A stretch of DNA of 64,000 bases from Synaphobranchus kaupii (lineage: Eukaryota; Chordata; Actinopteri; Anguilliformes; Synaphobranchidae). Where the stretch lies: positions 104,730,585-104,794,584 of the forward strand of contig CM056377.1 in the NCBI GenBank assembly GCA_029718625.1, written 5' to 3'. The notes under the pieces are model-generated. The model was not told where the DNA came from and did not search any database. It saw nothing but the letters and a program-made list of their open reading frames with translations. This document shows, one piece after another, positions 22,317 to 35,664 of this stretch. Position numbers and translations under genes: made by a program. How positions within the stretch are numbered: position 1 is the first letter of the stretch; the number at the start of each line of letters is the position of its first letter.

Positions 22317-22490
22317 TTTGTTTTCATTCACTAAAACTACTTTACTTTTCACCTACTAAAACTACTTTAGTTTCCATTGACTAAAACTAGACTAAAACTG
22401 ACAATATGCAAATGACTAAAATGTGACTAAAACTAAAATGCTATTTTGTCAGAAGACTGACTAAATTAAAATGTGTTGTCAAAATTAAAA
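22317..22490. repeat. ACTAAAA-rich degenerate repeat
   Basis: The word ACTAAAACTA and close variants recur about ten times with irregular spacing. This type of block often accompanies fish transposon internal repeats, but no element ends are visible. Confidence 0.6.
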
Positions 22491-25400
22491 CTGCAGCCAA
22501 CTGCCCAATTACCTTTGCTCCCCTAAAATGTGAAGACTATGCATAAAAGGGCTGTATTTCCTACAAGGATCACCCAATATATATATATAGTTTTCTTTTT
22601 GGATGTGGACTTGGGTGTAATAGAAACAACCCAAAGACATCATTAAGGAATCTTATGGTTTGCTATTTCTGTCACAATTGATCCAGTGCTTCACACAGTA
22701 TGAGAGCATATACATGATTTGCTCTTCTTCTGTCCCTAGTGGACAAAGCTCCATTGTCAGTTTACCTTGCCCCAGGTAATTCAAGGGAAGGCTATTGGTG
22801 TTCTCACTGCAAAGACATGTGGATTTGTTTATCTCCTAATTGATTCTCTGAGGAAGGCGGAGATTGACAGTGTCAGTCTTACATCATCAAAATCCTGTTC
22901 CCAGAGCAAAGCCATGCATCACACATTAATAATACATAAAGAGACTCCTTGCTGATAAGCACCTGCTTTCCACTAAATTAATACTAAGAGAAGTCAAATA
23001 CGTCAGGAAGATTTTTCAACCAAATCACAATTTCTTCCCCCAAACATTAAGATTATGCACTTACTGTGTACAGCAACACAGTGATTGCTCTGTTGAAATC
23101 AAGTGGTGGGATAGTGCACTGGTTACCTGGGTTAGTGAATAATAGACTATTCCACAAAAGAGTACAACGACAAGAGTAATTCAGCTATTAAAAAACGTCA
23201 AACTTATCACCTTTGTTATGAATACCAAATATGATATCAACTTGTCAAGGTTATGTTTGGACAATGTAAAGTAGATTTGTTGTTCTGATAAAGGTGTCCA
23301 CTAAATAAAAAGCAATAAAAATACTGAAATTTGAAAGGAGTATAATCTATTACGACCATCTAAAATTTAAGCCTTGGTAGTATTTCTTTGGACAGCAGTA
23401 TTTCTTTCTCCCACAATAAAAATTAATATTGGCGCCAACCCATTACAGTTATCACAAAAGAAAAAATGAGAAATGTTCCCTTTTTCCCTATTATGTACTA
23501 ATGGAGGGGCAGGACATGGCGACACTTTATGCAAATGGCTGAACTGTGTTTAACACATCAAACATTAGTTTGATAAGTTGAAGGTAAAAATTAGTGCGCG
23601 GCTATTTTTGTCTTCTGCTTCGTGGTTGTCATTACCTGACAAGAAGCAGGTTTTCCCTTGATTGATGTTACAGGGCGAGTCACACACTGTGCAATTTGCG
23701 CACTTTGAGATCGTGGCTTTAGCCCCCGATTATGATGCGGTGACTGTGACAAAACCTGGCCTTTGTCTTGCCTGTCAGGGATCATTTCCTTGATTTGGCT
23801 GAAGGTCTCGGACGTTTGTCACATGCTACCATGAATGATGTCGCAGGGTATTAATGGACTGTGCTCCAGACGGGCATTTTAAAGCAGCTTAATATTGCTG
23901 CTACCTGGTAATCTCTCTCTCTTACCCCACTCCCTTTTACAAGTCAGTGCAAAATCCTATCTTAGGTACACATTTTAATGCAAAATCTTATCTTTGGTAG
24001 AGTAGCGGGGTATGCAGCATTCCTTTCTGCCTGACTGTGTTTATTCAAACCAAATTATTCTCAGAATAAATTTCTGATGTTTGAGAAACATTTGCTTCCA
24101 GACCTTGCAAAACACATGAACAAAGGTGACCCTGTAGAAACACGGAAGGCCTCGTGAGAGGGAATGATCTGCATACACCACCGACCAAAGACTAACATGA
24201 AAAGCTCATAGATCATTACTTCTCATATATTAAAAAACAGCCATTAAAAATGACAGCCGTTCATATGGTCTCTTTTTTTTCATGATTTTCTATTGGAATC
24301 TGATCGTTTGCTTTTTTCATATTTTTCTAAAAATGTAATTTCTTTATGTCAGTTTGATGTGTCTTCAGGATCATGTCATTTTAATATAAATACCGGTGTA
24401 ATGGTTCATCACAGTCTATTGCCAATCCTAAAACTGATTTCATTTTACGTCTAAACCATGCATTTTGTGAACACAATTACATCATTTCTAGGATAAATTT
24501 GCACAAAGAAAATAAATGTAGCTTCCGACCATATGCTACTGAGGTGTGGAGTACTGCCATGCTTACCCGTTGCTCCATTTAGGTGCATTACTGCATCTGG
24601 GAAGGAAAAAAAAAAAAACATCTCAAAGTGGCACTCCCTCGAGGCGTCAAAGGGACAGGACGTTCTGGTTCAGAGCTTATTCAAATAAGACTCCTAGCCC
24701 ACAACTGCAATCCTCCATGGAGAGCTGGAAGGTCCAGAAGAATGGCTACAGAGAAAGCCAGTGGAGACATCGGCAACTGCAACAAAGGAGAACACCTCAC
24801 TCAGTGCCTGACGACTTGAACAGTCCTGAACATCACAGTACAGAATTTTAAACAACTGAATGAAATCATCCAATGTATTGACTTTGCCTTTGACACAAAG
24901 CCTCTCCAGCCCAGCACAGTATTTCAGGTGAACACTTAACAGCACCTGTCTATATGTAACAGAAAACATACAATGTGTCCAGCAAACAGGTCTATGCCAC
25001 AAGATGAACGGTTATTTTTTACAACCTTTCCCCTCTTGTTTTATGGCAATATGATCATTAGCTTATGACTTGTTCTATCATATGATATGAGTAATCTCAT
25101 TCATTTAACTGATGTCTTAATGCGCAGCAAAACTACAGTGCATGTAAAGGATTCAACACTGTTAAGAGACAGAAAGCTAGATTATTTCCTTTCGTGACTT
25201 GTATTTTTCTTCAGTTTATTGCATTGCCTCCGGGGTATATCTAATATCTTTCCAAGTTTTCTGAATCCTTTTCACCCATCTTGTTTGGTGATTTATTCTG
25301 TGTGACGAGCTGTGCTTCAAAAGCTTATGATATAGTGTTTGTCAGTGACCGAAAATGTCTTTCATCTTTGTTTTACTGGCGGGGCTTCGTACTTTGTAGG

Positions 25401-28400
25401 TGCAGTTCTTAGACTTTCAGAATCTCCATCTCAGATCTATTCTCAGCGTCTTCAAAACAACAGCATGTCTCGCGCAAAAGTGAAGAATCAAATTCAAGAC
25501 AGACAGCAATGTGGGCTGGCTATCCTGCAGAGCGACAACTGATTCTCATCTGGCAACCTTGTCCTCAATTGCAACACAATGAGACAGACAATTTCATTGA
25601 CTCCCTGTGGAAATGGTCAGCAATTAGAAGTGCATTACACCTGAACCATGAAATATCAAAAGCGGACTCAAAATGAATTTGGCATGATAAAATCGACACT
25701 TCTATGTCTTCAACATAGAGGACAAAGTAAGACGCAACAAAGCAACACAATGCAATCCAAAAGAAAAATAGACACAAAAACAGTGCAAATTTACTAAAAC
25801 AATGCAACAAACTAGCAATCATATCCTCACGACCTGTGCAAGGGTTTGTTGCTGAATTCATCATAACATGTTATTTAAGGTATTCATATCTGACCTTGCA
25901 ATCACTGTCCTTTTCAGTTCATATGGTATGTTCTGAGCTTGTTCAAGCCTTCTCCTATACAGTACTTGGCACAATGGCACATTGGTGGTTTTCAGGGTGA
26001 CAGCTGAATGGTGGGGTAGGGGTATAATCTTATTCACGCCTCCCCCTTGCAATGCCTGGTAATTACTTTGACAGCATGAAAAATGAACACGATACACTGT
26101 CTCTTTCTATAAAATGTAAATATGCAATAATATATATTTCAAACTGTATGTGGAATTTCTCTCCAGTCAGGAGAAACATGCTGAAGGATCTTGGTTTTCA
26201 TTCCTTCAAATATGAAAAGTCAGCATTTAACATAAAAGAGAAGCCTTGCTTTGTCTTTGGATAAAATTTGGTGTTGCTGTCAAAGTTTCAGTTGTCTTTC
26301 TTTTGTGGAAAGTAAAAAAAAAAAAATTAGCTGGGCACTCAAAACTTTACAACTGTCTCTCCATTCCTGAAATGCACATATTGCTTCTATTTAAAATCCA
26401 GATATTTTACCAAATTATTAGTTATACTGTAAGACTGTCAGCCACAGGTCTCCTGAAGCTTACTTTATTGTTTTAAGTACTGTAAATTTCTAAATTGACT
26501 TCCTGGGTGATAATGACATCCGTCTGGATTAATCCTTGTACTGTGTGTCTACAGCCACACAGTCACCAGCTCCTGCTGCACCCCCTCTGCTCTAATGTAA
26601 CTGTGGAATGTCTTTCAGTATAAATAGATGGTTTGCATAATTACCACTTTTCTTTCCATCACGGATGCATACCTGCAAGGCTTCCCTGGGGTTTTCAATA
26701 CTACTTTTAGTCTGGTCATTCCTGAATAAATTCCCCATGCACCGCACAAACTGCAGCTTCTCATGCAATGTACAGAGGGAAACAAGAAAGCCAGGGCAAA
26801 AAAAAATAAAAAATGAGAATTGTATTGCACAATGCACACAATAAATTCTGATTATCAATTTCCAGCATCTATAAATATTTGACATTCTTTTAAAGTTAGG
26901 ATTGTTTTTTTTTTTTTAAATTCACATTGATATCACAGTGGCAATACTGTACTGCTAATGAATAGTTGTGAACCGGACCTGTATCTTAGAAGAAAATGCA
27001 TCAATACTTCTGGACAGAAAGGCAAAACAGAACAGGTCTACAATTTGATCAAGGGATGACCCTGTATTCTGCTCTGCAATAAACTAATAATACATTTATA
27101 CACAAACAGTATCTCCTGATAATGGAAACCATTAGATAGCTATCATCTGAAACAGATCTTGGAAACCATTAAAATAAATAAATAAACAAAATCCTTTCCT
27201 GGAAAAGAACCGAGAAAGCTCCAGTTACAAATATTTACATGGTACAAATAATAACGACGCTAATGTCAATATAAATACAATGATGCAGAAATCTGATTAC
27301 TTATGCCGTGTATAGCGAGTCGAAAATTTAATTTGAAATTTGAGAACCTGCGCTGACTGCAATGCATCATGAGCTGGAAGGCTGGATTTAATAAACCGAG
27401 AGAAACTTTTAAAATGCATATTGCAAAGATAAGGATGGGACTGTACCTTTTCTAAAGTAATTATGAGATTTTATTCATTTCCATCATTAGTCAAACTGAC
27501 AGGAGCTCCCCTCAGGCTGTGCTCCCTCGCTTCCTCCTGTTCACCTATCTAAAAAGAATCCAGATAATGAATGTTTACAACACACAGGTAATAGAGTAAA
27601 TATTGGAGTCATCAATTATTGAAGATGAGGGACCGGCAATCAAATCCCATGATTATCGTTAGTTTTAATGCTGCATGGGCTCTGTCACTTTCTTGCTAGC
27701 ATGCTGCTCCTGTCCTTTCACCTCAACATTTTGCACAGTGAAATTATTGTGAACGGGCAGGTAGGGAGACAAAGGATTTTGTGCGTGCATAACACGTTTG
27801 TGTTGGGAGAGAAACATTTAAACAGTGTCATTATCGCCCAGGGCTTTGGTTCTGTAAGTATGGGTCAGGACCTGTTTAAAGTTCCTGCCTGCATTCCAGA
27901 TTGCTCCCCAATGAGGAATGGAAACGAAAAACAACATACATGAAAATGATAAGTAACTTCACAACACAGCGAACTACATGTCCTTGGTGTACATGGCAAT
28001 AAAACATTTCGAGGTCAGTCTTTGATACAGTATGTATTGAAATGAGCATATTTCTAGATTCTAGTAGTAATCATTTTTTTAATTCAGCAATTATACAGTG
28101 AAGTACTTATTAACATTGATGAGCAATACAGTATAAGTGCTGCATTTAAAATAACTTCCTGAATGATTTTCATATTGTTCAAATAAACTAAAAATGAATG
28201 ATTCCTTGATTATTTTACTTCTTTTTAGTTTGGCTCTGAAGAAAAAAAATACTACGGTGTCTTTGTTTGTATCTGTACATACACATACAGTAAATGCATC
28301 TATTTGACTTAATCCAGAGGCTCTATTTGTATTGAACTCAAAGGACTAGAATAACTAGGAACATAAACGAATCCCATCATTGAACAAATGCTTGTTAGTA

Positions 28401-29250
28401 TGAAGCATTTTTCTTCTATTTTTTCATAGATCTCTTGTGCCACTCTACATTGTTACCAGGTGTAAAGTGGTTATTTAGACCCAGTAAGGCAGATGTAAAA
28501 TGGTGCCCTTTAATACGCTCTGCATCCAGTGCAATCAAGGAAAAGATGAATAATGGGTTCACTGTGGGAGGGTGAAATGCCTACTCTGGGTTTCATTTCA
28601 CCCTCTCAAATGTTGAGCAAAACTGGACTTGCAGACATTAAGTAATTGCAATTAAGCAAGATGAATTAGGTCTACAGACTGCTTTTCGCAGGGCAAGTGT
28701 TTTCCTTTCTCCCCCAGCATCTGTTCTACTTCAGTAACACGGAGTGGAGTTTGCGGTACATTCTAGCGTGTTGCAAATCCCTGTTGCCTTGCACGACTTC
28801 GCTTGAAGAGTTACGGCAATGCAAATGAGTCACTGGATTTAACACACACCTGAAAATCACACATGTAATTATTCAGGGGACACTCAGGGGACACACACCC
28901 AAGATGTCTTCGGCTTTAAAAATCACATAGCTGTCTCTGTTTTAACAATTCAGAAAAGTGTCATGTTTGGCCTTCGCGTTGGATTTAGTAAGGCAAAGGA
29001 ACAGAATCTAATTTCCCTGCCTCGTGATTAATCTAACTTATAAGGGGAAATAAAACAAGCTCTGCTATATGCCTCCAGATCTGATGTAATCAACATTGGA
29101 GATTAAAAAAAAAGAATTATCATTGTTTTGTTCTATTTGTGAATTAACTGCAGGCATACAAAGGCACTCCTAATGACTTATTACGCAAGTGGTTCTGCAG
29201 CTGTACTTGTGTCACTGAAGTGTACAGAGTAGCCCAGAGCCAGGACAATG
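22491..29250. other. Long stretch without recognisable genes
   Basis: Almost all sequence is AT-rich and unstructured. Possible conserved non-coding blocks, judged only from more balanced composition and lack of repeat features, are about 23580-23860, 27470-27560 and 28480-28830. The open frames at 24546-24851 and minus 26592-26885 have no recognisable domain. A-runs lie near 24606-24620, 26316-26327 and 29106-29114. I see no element ends. Confidence 0.45.
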
Positions 29251-29350
29251 CCGCTTGAGCTACTCCAAGTCCACAGGTCACCATCTCTCTTTGGAGCGGA
29301 CCAGTATAATTTGTAATTTAGCAGAGTGTGATGTGCTTTTTTTTTTACAG

Positions 29351-29481
29351 GAAGCCACAGTGTGCAGGCAGTGCTGCGGTTCGAGAGGGTGCAGGAGAGG
29401 GGCGAGGGGGGTCGATGGTCAGCGGGGACGAATCACCCTCTGCGCATTACGGTATACCCGGACTTGACATCGCCTCGGAGG
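29351..29481 (+). other. Exon-like segment at the edge of a CpG-rich island
   Basis: A long T run ending TTTTTTACAG makes a strong splice acceptor just before 29351. A donor-like GAGG/GTAAGC follows at 29481/29482, so a 131-bp exon is possible. From the ATG at 29415 one frame reads MVSGDESPSAHYGIPGLDI and stays open across the donor. I do not recognise the peptide. Two other frames are also open because of the composition, so coding status is unproven. It could be a 5' exon of a gene whose other exons lie outside the window, or chance. Confidence 0.3.
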
Positions 29482-29830
29482 GTAAGCGATCAGACCGAGC
29501 AAACAGCGGCTGGCACGGATCAAACTCTTAACATGCGCCCGTGTCACCTGACCGGCCCCGGCGACTGCTGTCGGCTCCCACGCCGTCTCGGCGGGGCCGG
29601 CTGGATGTCACCGCTGTCTGATTGACCGCCGCCTCCATAGCAACTCCGCGTCCGCCGCCCGTGTGTCTGCAGAGATTACCGAGCCGTGCTTCTCTCCCGC
29701 CTGCACTCGGGCGGTACGCACGGAGGCCACCCTGCATATATAACCCCGTTTCCGTTCTAGCAAAGTTCATTTGGCCTTCTTTTCTGAGCGGTGACGTCTG
29801 GCCCGGCCGGAAGGAAAGGCGCAGTGAAAA
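29360..29830. promoter_or_regulatory. CpG-rich island, possible promoter
   Basis: This is the most CpG-dense stretch of the window, with many CG dinucleotides in 29360-29740. Examples are the CGGCCCCGGCGAC and GTCCGCCGCCCG text. The flanks on both sides are AT-rich. Fish CpG islands often mark promoters or developmental regulatory elements. A TATATAACC lies near 29735. No transcript evidence is available, so a promoter role is inference. Confidence 0.4.
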
Positions 29831-29855
29831 AAAAAAAGCTCAGATAAGACAGTAA

Positions 29856-32800
29856 AGCTATGAGGCCGGTCCTCTGCATGCTGGCCATGCGATGTATCCA
29901 CTGTGGATTCATTCCTCCATTTATTTACTGCGCCCTGCAGCATGAAAGAATTCTCAAAAGCAAAGTAGGGGTGGAGGGTGTTAACTACCGATGCAAATAT
30001 AAAAAATGTGGGCGAACTGGAGCGCAGGCTGTCACGGGAGGTCTTCTCGGCGCGCGGAACGCACGCCAACTGCCTACCGAGATGTTTTAGGAGCCCTCCT
30101 AAGAATTTAATATTCCGTTTTGTGTTCCCGTGCTGTTGTAAATTTGCACGGAGGGATATTCTTTTACTAACTTGTGAACACCCTACATGCAGCTGTTCTC
30201 ATTAAACACCTTTTGTAACAAGGTTAGAAAATCTCCCTTTTTCCTCTCCACTCAAAACAGTTTGATGTGTGACTTGAAAACACAACGAACCCAAATGTTT
30301 GCTGTTGTTATTGCAGAGAGGCACAAGTGGCCAAATTAGCAAGACTGCTGACACCATGGTGAAGAGAACGTCTACAGCACCGCTGAGGTTACTGATGCTA
30401 AACTGGACTGCTAAACAACCTCTTCACAGGGCAACTTAATCACTTCAAAACACATTGGAGGAAGTAGTTTATGGCCTCTAACACAAGTAATTACACACAA
30501 AGGAAAGCTTCAAGATATATTTACAGTTCATGCTTCTTTGTTGAAATGTGCCTGCTAAGAAAAAAAAAACACATTTACGCACACATGCACACGCACGCAC
30601 GCACGCACACACACACAGTTTTTTAAGGGATTCCTACAGTCTACTTTCTGACTCATCTGAGTTGACAGCTGGGTAAGTAACACCACCAGGAGCAGCAGCA
30701 TTTGGATTAAATCTAAGCCTCATGGGTCCCATCAGGTCTAATAAGTTATCATTAATTGCAGCCTTTGGGGACATTTGTTCTTGAATTAATTAGTTGGCCG
30801 CAGAAAAGCTTTCAGCAGCAACAGGCAAAGAAGGAAAATTTGTAACAATATTATGGTTTTCTTTTTTAACGTCTACGGTTTTACTGCATGGTTTTTCATG
30901 TTATATAATACTCTTATTCTGTCCTGATTCTTGGACATACTGTATGTCAACATTTTATAATTCTATACGATTTTAATACAACAGAAGGTCTGAAATAATT
31001 CTTATGTGCATATGTCACACTTTAACTGTATGGCTTGTTCAAATCCCATGACTTCAGCGTGTTTCCACGTAATGTACTGCAGATTTACGTTGTCATATAT
31101 TTTTCACCCCCTGCCCTTGCACAAATTTGTTTCAGCAATATAGACTTTTGCAACATCTATCTACCACCTACCACCAACTATAGGAGGTTTATGGAAATGG
31201 GTCTAGAAAAATCAATAAAGTCCTGGGTAACTATTTAGCTTTCCCTGTGGTGTGCCAAAGTATTCTTTTAAAAATTCAATTATGAACAAGAAATAACTGT
31301 GGACCAAGTGTGACTAATCTTCCCATTGCTCTCTGTGAGTGCAGGAATTAAAAGGGAAATGATGCTGAGAGGACCACCAACAAAAACAGTCCTTTGCCCA
31401 TGCTTCAGAGTCATAAAACATGCCTGTGGATTAACTAGCGAGAGATACTCCACATCACACTGCCAGACAATCCCTGCTGAACTTAGAGGTCCAGACACAA
31501 AGCAACAAAAAAAAAAACCACTCAGTACTAGAATACAAATCTGAAAGCAGTCCTATAAAACCCACGTTACTGTATATTATGTTATCATTCCCAGGTTCGG
31601 ACATTGGGAAGGTAGGGTCCATCTATCCCTTTAGGATAATATTTCAATCAACTAATTTTACACAGTATTCCCTGATCCTGGGCTTCTGATGTAATACCAC
31701 CTACGGTAAATAAAAATTCAGAAATCATGAATAAGGTCGGCTTCTGATGTTTAAATGGGTAGTTAGACAAACAGACAGACAGACTGAAATGGACTGAGAG
31801 AGGGAGAACGATCAATAGAAACGGAAAATATCTGGCCTGCCGTACGAATGGTCTCGTGATGAGTCACCAGAAGCATTCCTGACAACTGCTACGCGAAGCA
31901 AAAGCAATGCATGGTAGGCTGTTACCTCAGAACTGAGGCTAGTGTGCCAGCAAACGCCGCCTACAACCGTGGGCGTGGACATGTTCCAGGATGGAGTTTG
32001 GGGGGTTTTGGATTGTGGGATAATTAATTAGACTGGGTGGTTCAGATTTGTATTGGTCTACAATGTATTCTTGCCAAACGAATACTGCTGCTGAAGCTGC
32101 CCTACTCCTTCCAAAAAATAAATGTCATGGGATCTTTGAAAACCAAGGCAACGCTGAAGTTTGATGTATTCAATATTGTTTTTAACACAATACTAATGGT
32201 TCCTCTGGGCGGTACAAACCCGCATAGAACACCCAGGCAAAGTGCCTATTCCGGCTCCAGTCTTGGGAGGGTTCCACGTATACAGCAGAAACTTCTTAAG
32301 TAGTAATCAACCCAAATGCTTGCTACAGAGACTGCATACTGGTGTGTAATGTACACCATTAAGCTACGTTACAAGTAGCCGCTGTTTCTTTTGTTACCAG
32401 AGAATGAGTAACAAGTAGTGGAAATAAATTGTTTCAGTTGAAGGCCCAGGCCATTTCCAGTCACCACAAGTTCCATGAATTGCAGGCACAGCCACTCTTG
32501 ACTCATTTCCTACTGGGATGGTAATTTCAGCTGTTGGCTGACAAAATATCACTTGCCCCCATATGCACCATTCACCTATGTTTGAGCCTTACTGCTTTAT
32601 TGATAGTGCACAGTGGCATTTCTTTAACATTGCAGTAAGAACTCAGTCAGACATTCTGACCTTTAATTGCCTGCCAGAGGGTAAAAATAGACATTACAAA
32701 CAACTACAAAATAAATAACACTGTAGAAGAAATGGTGGGGAAGGGGGGGTCGGGCGGGGCAAACAGAAGACAAAGTATAATAATGATGACAGAACTAAAA

Positions 32801-33585
32801 AAAAGTCAACAGAGTCCTGCGTAAAAGTTTCCTCTACTTCTTGTACAGAGTGTGACCATTCAGGGTGATAGCCCGCTGTATTCATGCTCCGCTGACTTTG
32901 AATCTGCAGTCACGTCCGTCCTTTATACCAGCAGGCCAAACATGGCTATCAGCTTTCCGTCAGACCCTGTCTATCAATGTCATTCTGGATCAACAATGCA
33001 GAACCCTCATGCCTCCTTTCCCTGTTGCTCCACTGTATTTTTTCCCTCACATTATTGTCAAGGGCAGGATTTGAACTCAGGCAGCAGTGCGTTGATTTAT
33101 TTATTTTTTTATATGTCCATGGATCAATATGAGGAATCTGCTCTATAGCTTCCTGCCGCATGACAGGAGCTGGGAGTGAGGAGGCAGGCAGGGCTGAAAC
33201 ACACCTCTGTACTTCAGCTCTGTAACGGCTTACATTAAATTGTGACGCCGGAGTGGTCTAAACAAGAGCCCGGGCGATTTCCACGATGAAGAAAAAGGGG
33301 ATAAGGCAACTGCAGATGCACACGCTACAAGGATAACAATTAAAACGCTAACAAACAGCTATTACAATAATTAAGATGTCACAACATTAGTGCTAGCATC
33401 CATTCCAGAGGCAGAAGTTTAAAATTATACAGCTCTGTGCATTACTGTGCAATTAAACCCAAACATGGGTATATTGGTAAATGACAGAAAGAAGCGACCC
33501 AGATTGTTCTCCACAGGCTGCACTATTATGCCTATCATCACATACATAAAGAACACAAATTTCTCTTCATGGCAATAATACTTTA

Positions 33586-33586
<1 letters not shown>
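29856..33586. other. No gene recognised
   Basis: A mixed GCAC/AC microsatellite lies at about 30588-30617. A GC-richer patch at about 31840-31990 and another at about 32200-32290 are unassigned. The frames at 32037-32303 and 32852-33148 show no domain I recognise. The segment 33170-33330 is moderately GC-rich. No inverted-repeat element ends were found. Confidence 0.4.

Positions 33587-33587
<1 letters not shown>

Positions 33588-33620
<33 letters not shown>
33588..33620. repeat. (TA)n microsatellite
   Basis: TA repeats with one interruption near the end. Confidence 0.9.
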
Positions 33621-33945
33621 TCCCAGAGGGAAGCTATTTGGGTTTTTTAATAACTGAAATCAATCTCGCCAAACAGTTATAATTTTAAAATACTTACAAA
33701 GCATTTTTCCCTTTCATATAAGTTTTAATTAATTTGTTTCCGACCTCAACCCCTCTGTGTTGCCTATCTTTGTGTTTCTGTAGAACATTACCGGAAAGTA
33801 ATTAAAAGATAGCATACGGCATTTATTTTCCTTTTTCACACACATGCTATACAACTGAAAATGCTCTAAGTTCAATACACAAATGCAGGATAAAAATATT
33901 GAAATGTTACAGCAGAAGGATGGACGCGGACGGAACATAAGAAAC

Positions 33946-34065
33946 CAGCTGAGACTCTATTGAGGTATAATTATTTTATGTACAGACATAATGTTTACCT
34001 ACAAATCAAGGGGACAGCTATGGGTAGCAGTATGGCACCCAATTATGCCAATTTATATGTTTTAT
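33946..34065 (+). pseudogene. Penelope-like element reverse transcriptase fragment
   Basis: One plus-strand frame reads AETLLRYNYFMY, then YLQIKGTAMGSSMAPNYANL (about 33996-34055). The GTAMG...AP.YANL motif is a signature of Penelope-like reverse transcriptases, just before the catalytic YxDD region. The frame ends soon afterward, and the YIDD segment is not found. The continuation appears lost, or displaced by the SINE and LINE tail inserted at 34.24-34.76 kb. The endonuclease of the same class follows at about 35 kb on the same strand, so both are probably pieces of one broken copy. Confidence 0.85.
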
Positions 34066-34239
34066 ATACTCTTCCTGACACCCTTTTTTTCACCACATAA
34101 AGATGTGGAAAAATCCAAAAATTGACGGGGGGTTAATAGGGGGAATTTCTGTGCGACTGCTCATGTCGTCCCCTCCTCTGCTTCTTAACCAATTTTCATC
34201 CCAGACCGGGATGCTATTATACCCCCCCGATACTTGCCT

Positions 34240-34442
34240 CTCTTTCTTTTAAAAAAAATATTTTTTAGGGCTTTTTCAGCTTCATTGGACAGCACAGTGT
34301 AGAGAGACAGGAATAATGGGGAGCGAGACAGAGGGAGAGACACGCGACAACGGTCGCGCAGCCAGATTCGAGCCGCCAACATCGCGGCTGGCAATGAGCA
34401 TGTGGACGGCGCCGTATAGGCTATGCCACTGAGACGCCCCCC
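34240..34442 (-). mobile_element. tRNA-derived SINE
   Basis: Read on the minus strand it starts GGGGCGTCTCAGTGGCATAG, an A-box-like tRNA head. About 50 bp later comes GGCTCGAATCTGG, matching an RNA polymerase III B box. The body continues through CTCTCCCTCTGTCTCGCTCC and TGTGCTGTCCAATGAAGC to an A-rich end that corresponds to the T run near 34240 on the plus strand. This is the usual SINE order. It sits inside the Penelope remnant, so it inserted later. The family name was not assigned. Confidence 0.75.
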
Positions 34443-34646
34443 CCCACCCAGTGTCTCTCATTTGGAATGTGTTTTATAATAAATCCTAAACAAAACATAA
34501 AAATATATACTTTATTTCTGAACGTCCAATTAAAATCTAGGCTATAATATAAAAGTCAGGATATATCTGCGCTGCTTGGATTGCTCTCATCAGGGGTAGC
34601 CTGACATTCGCTTTTTCGATGACATTGTTCTTGCCGTATATTGTTA

Positions 34647-34760
34647 TTAGGTAGGTAGGTAGGTATGACTTTATTTCAGACTCATAGTCCATATAAAAAA
34701 CATGCATAAATACAATACAATACAAGGACAACATAGATTAAAATACATAAAGACACCAAT
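34647..34760 (-). mobile_element. 3' tail of a LINE-type retrotransposon
   Basis: On the minus strand the text GGACTATGAGTCTGAAATAA leads to AAAGTCA and then a (TACC)n tail, at plus-strand 34648-34666. A polyadenylation-like AATAAA followed by a short tandem tail is characteristic of non-LTR element 3' ends. Only the tail is visible and no coding sequence remains. Confidence 0.4.
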
Positions 34761-34974
34761 TCCAATGCTTCCACAAGCAGGAGAAGTATCTTGTATCACT
34801 CTGCTTAATCTTAGTGAGAGCAATTATTATCTTGTTGTGTGACTCAGATAGTCGACACATAAATTTATACATATAATTCCTTATTATTAATGTGTACCAA
34901 TATATTGTTGTTCATGTTTATTAATTATGTCCTAATTAAGCAACCATAGTCTAACGGCAGGATCGAACCTGTGG

Positions 34975-35430
34975 CAGTACCTTTTTAATCTAACGTACCG
35001 GACAGCAACTACATGTGGTTCGTGCACACAATGTGATTTTACTGACAGTTGCATGTCCTTTTTGTCACCTGAGGATAGAGGCCAAAATGAATATCAAGGG
35101 TATCATAAGCTGCAATACCACTAATGTTATTTACATGCTGAAGTGTTCACGTGGTCTTGCGTATGTGGGCAAAACCAGCAGAGCCCTAAAGAAAAGAATT
35201 AGTGAGCACCAGAGCTCCATCAGAAGCAATGATACAAAGAGCCCTGCGGCATTGCATTTTAACACATGCTATAGTCCTGAGGTGTCCTCTTTGCGCTGTG
35301 TTGGCATTGAAAAGGTAATTCTACCCCTTGGGCTCTCGGGGGAGATATTGATAATGCTGTCCTCAGTCAAGTAATACACTGGATTTTGATATTAAACCAT
35401 TTCTCTGACCGTATTGTATATTAACAGCTA
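34975..35430 (+). pseudogene. Penelope-like element linker and GIY-YIG endonuclease remnant
   Basis: Three frames hold consecutive pieces of a Penelope C-terminus. Around 35014-35034 one frame reads CGSCTQC, the cysteine linker before the endonuclease. A second frame (GTG at 35015, open to 35374) contains IKGIISCNTTNVIYMLKC, then AYVGKT, then LKKRISEH. VIYML and YVGKT are the GIY and YIG motifs of the URI-type nuclease (Y at about 35132 and 35162). After about 35340 a third frame continues with GGDIDNAVLSQV and ILILNHFS. There are thus at least two frameshifts, and the gene is dead. In this class the nuclease nicks target DNA for primed reverse transcription. Confidence 0.9.
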
Positions 35431-35664
35431 CCGTGACTGCCTATTGCCAGTTTTTATGCTCTTTTATAACTTACCGGTTTTGTTTTCTTATTTTGGTGGA
35501 AATCACACAATGTTTTTATGTTAAAAAAAATGGCACTTGCTTGATAGGCGCTACCCATAAAGAATATAGCCTATGTGCAGGTTGCACGTAATACTTGCTG
35601 GACTACGTGCACCTCTAGTCCTCTGGGCTAGACTTTTTAAACGGGCTATAAACGGGCACAAATA

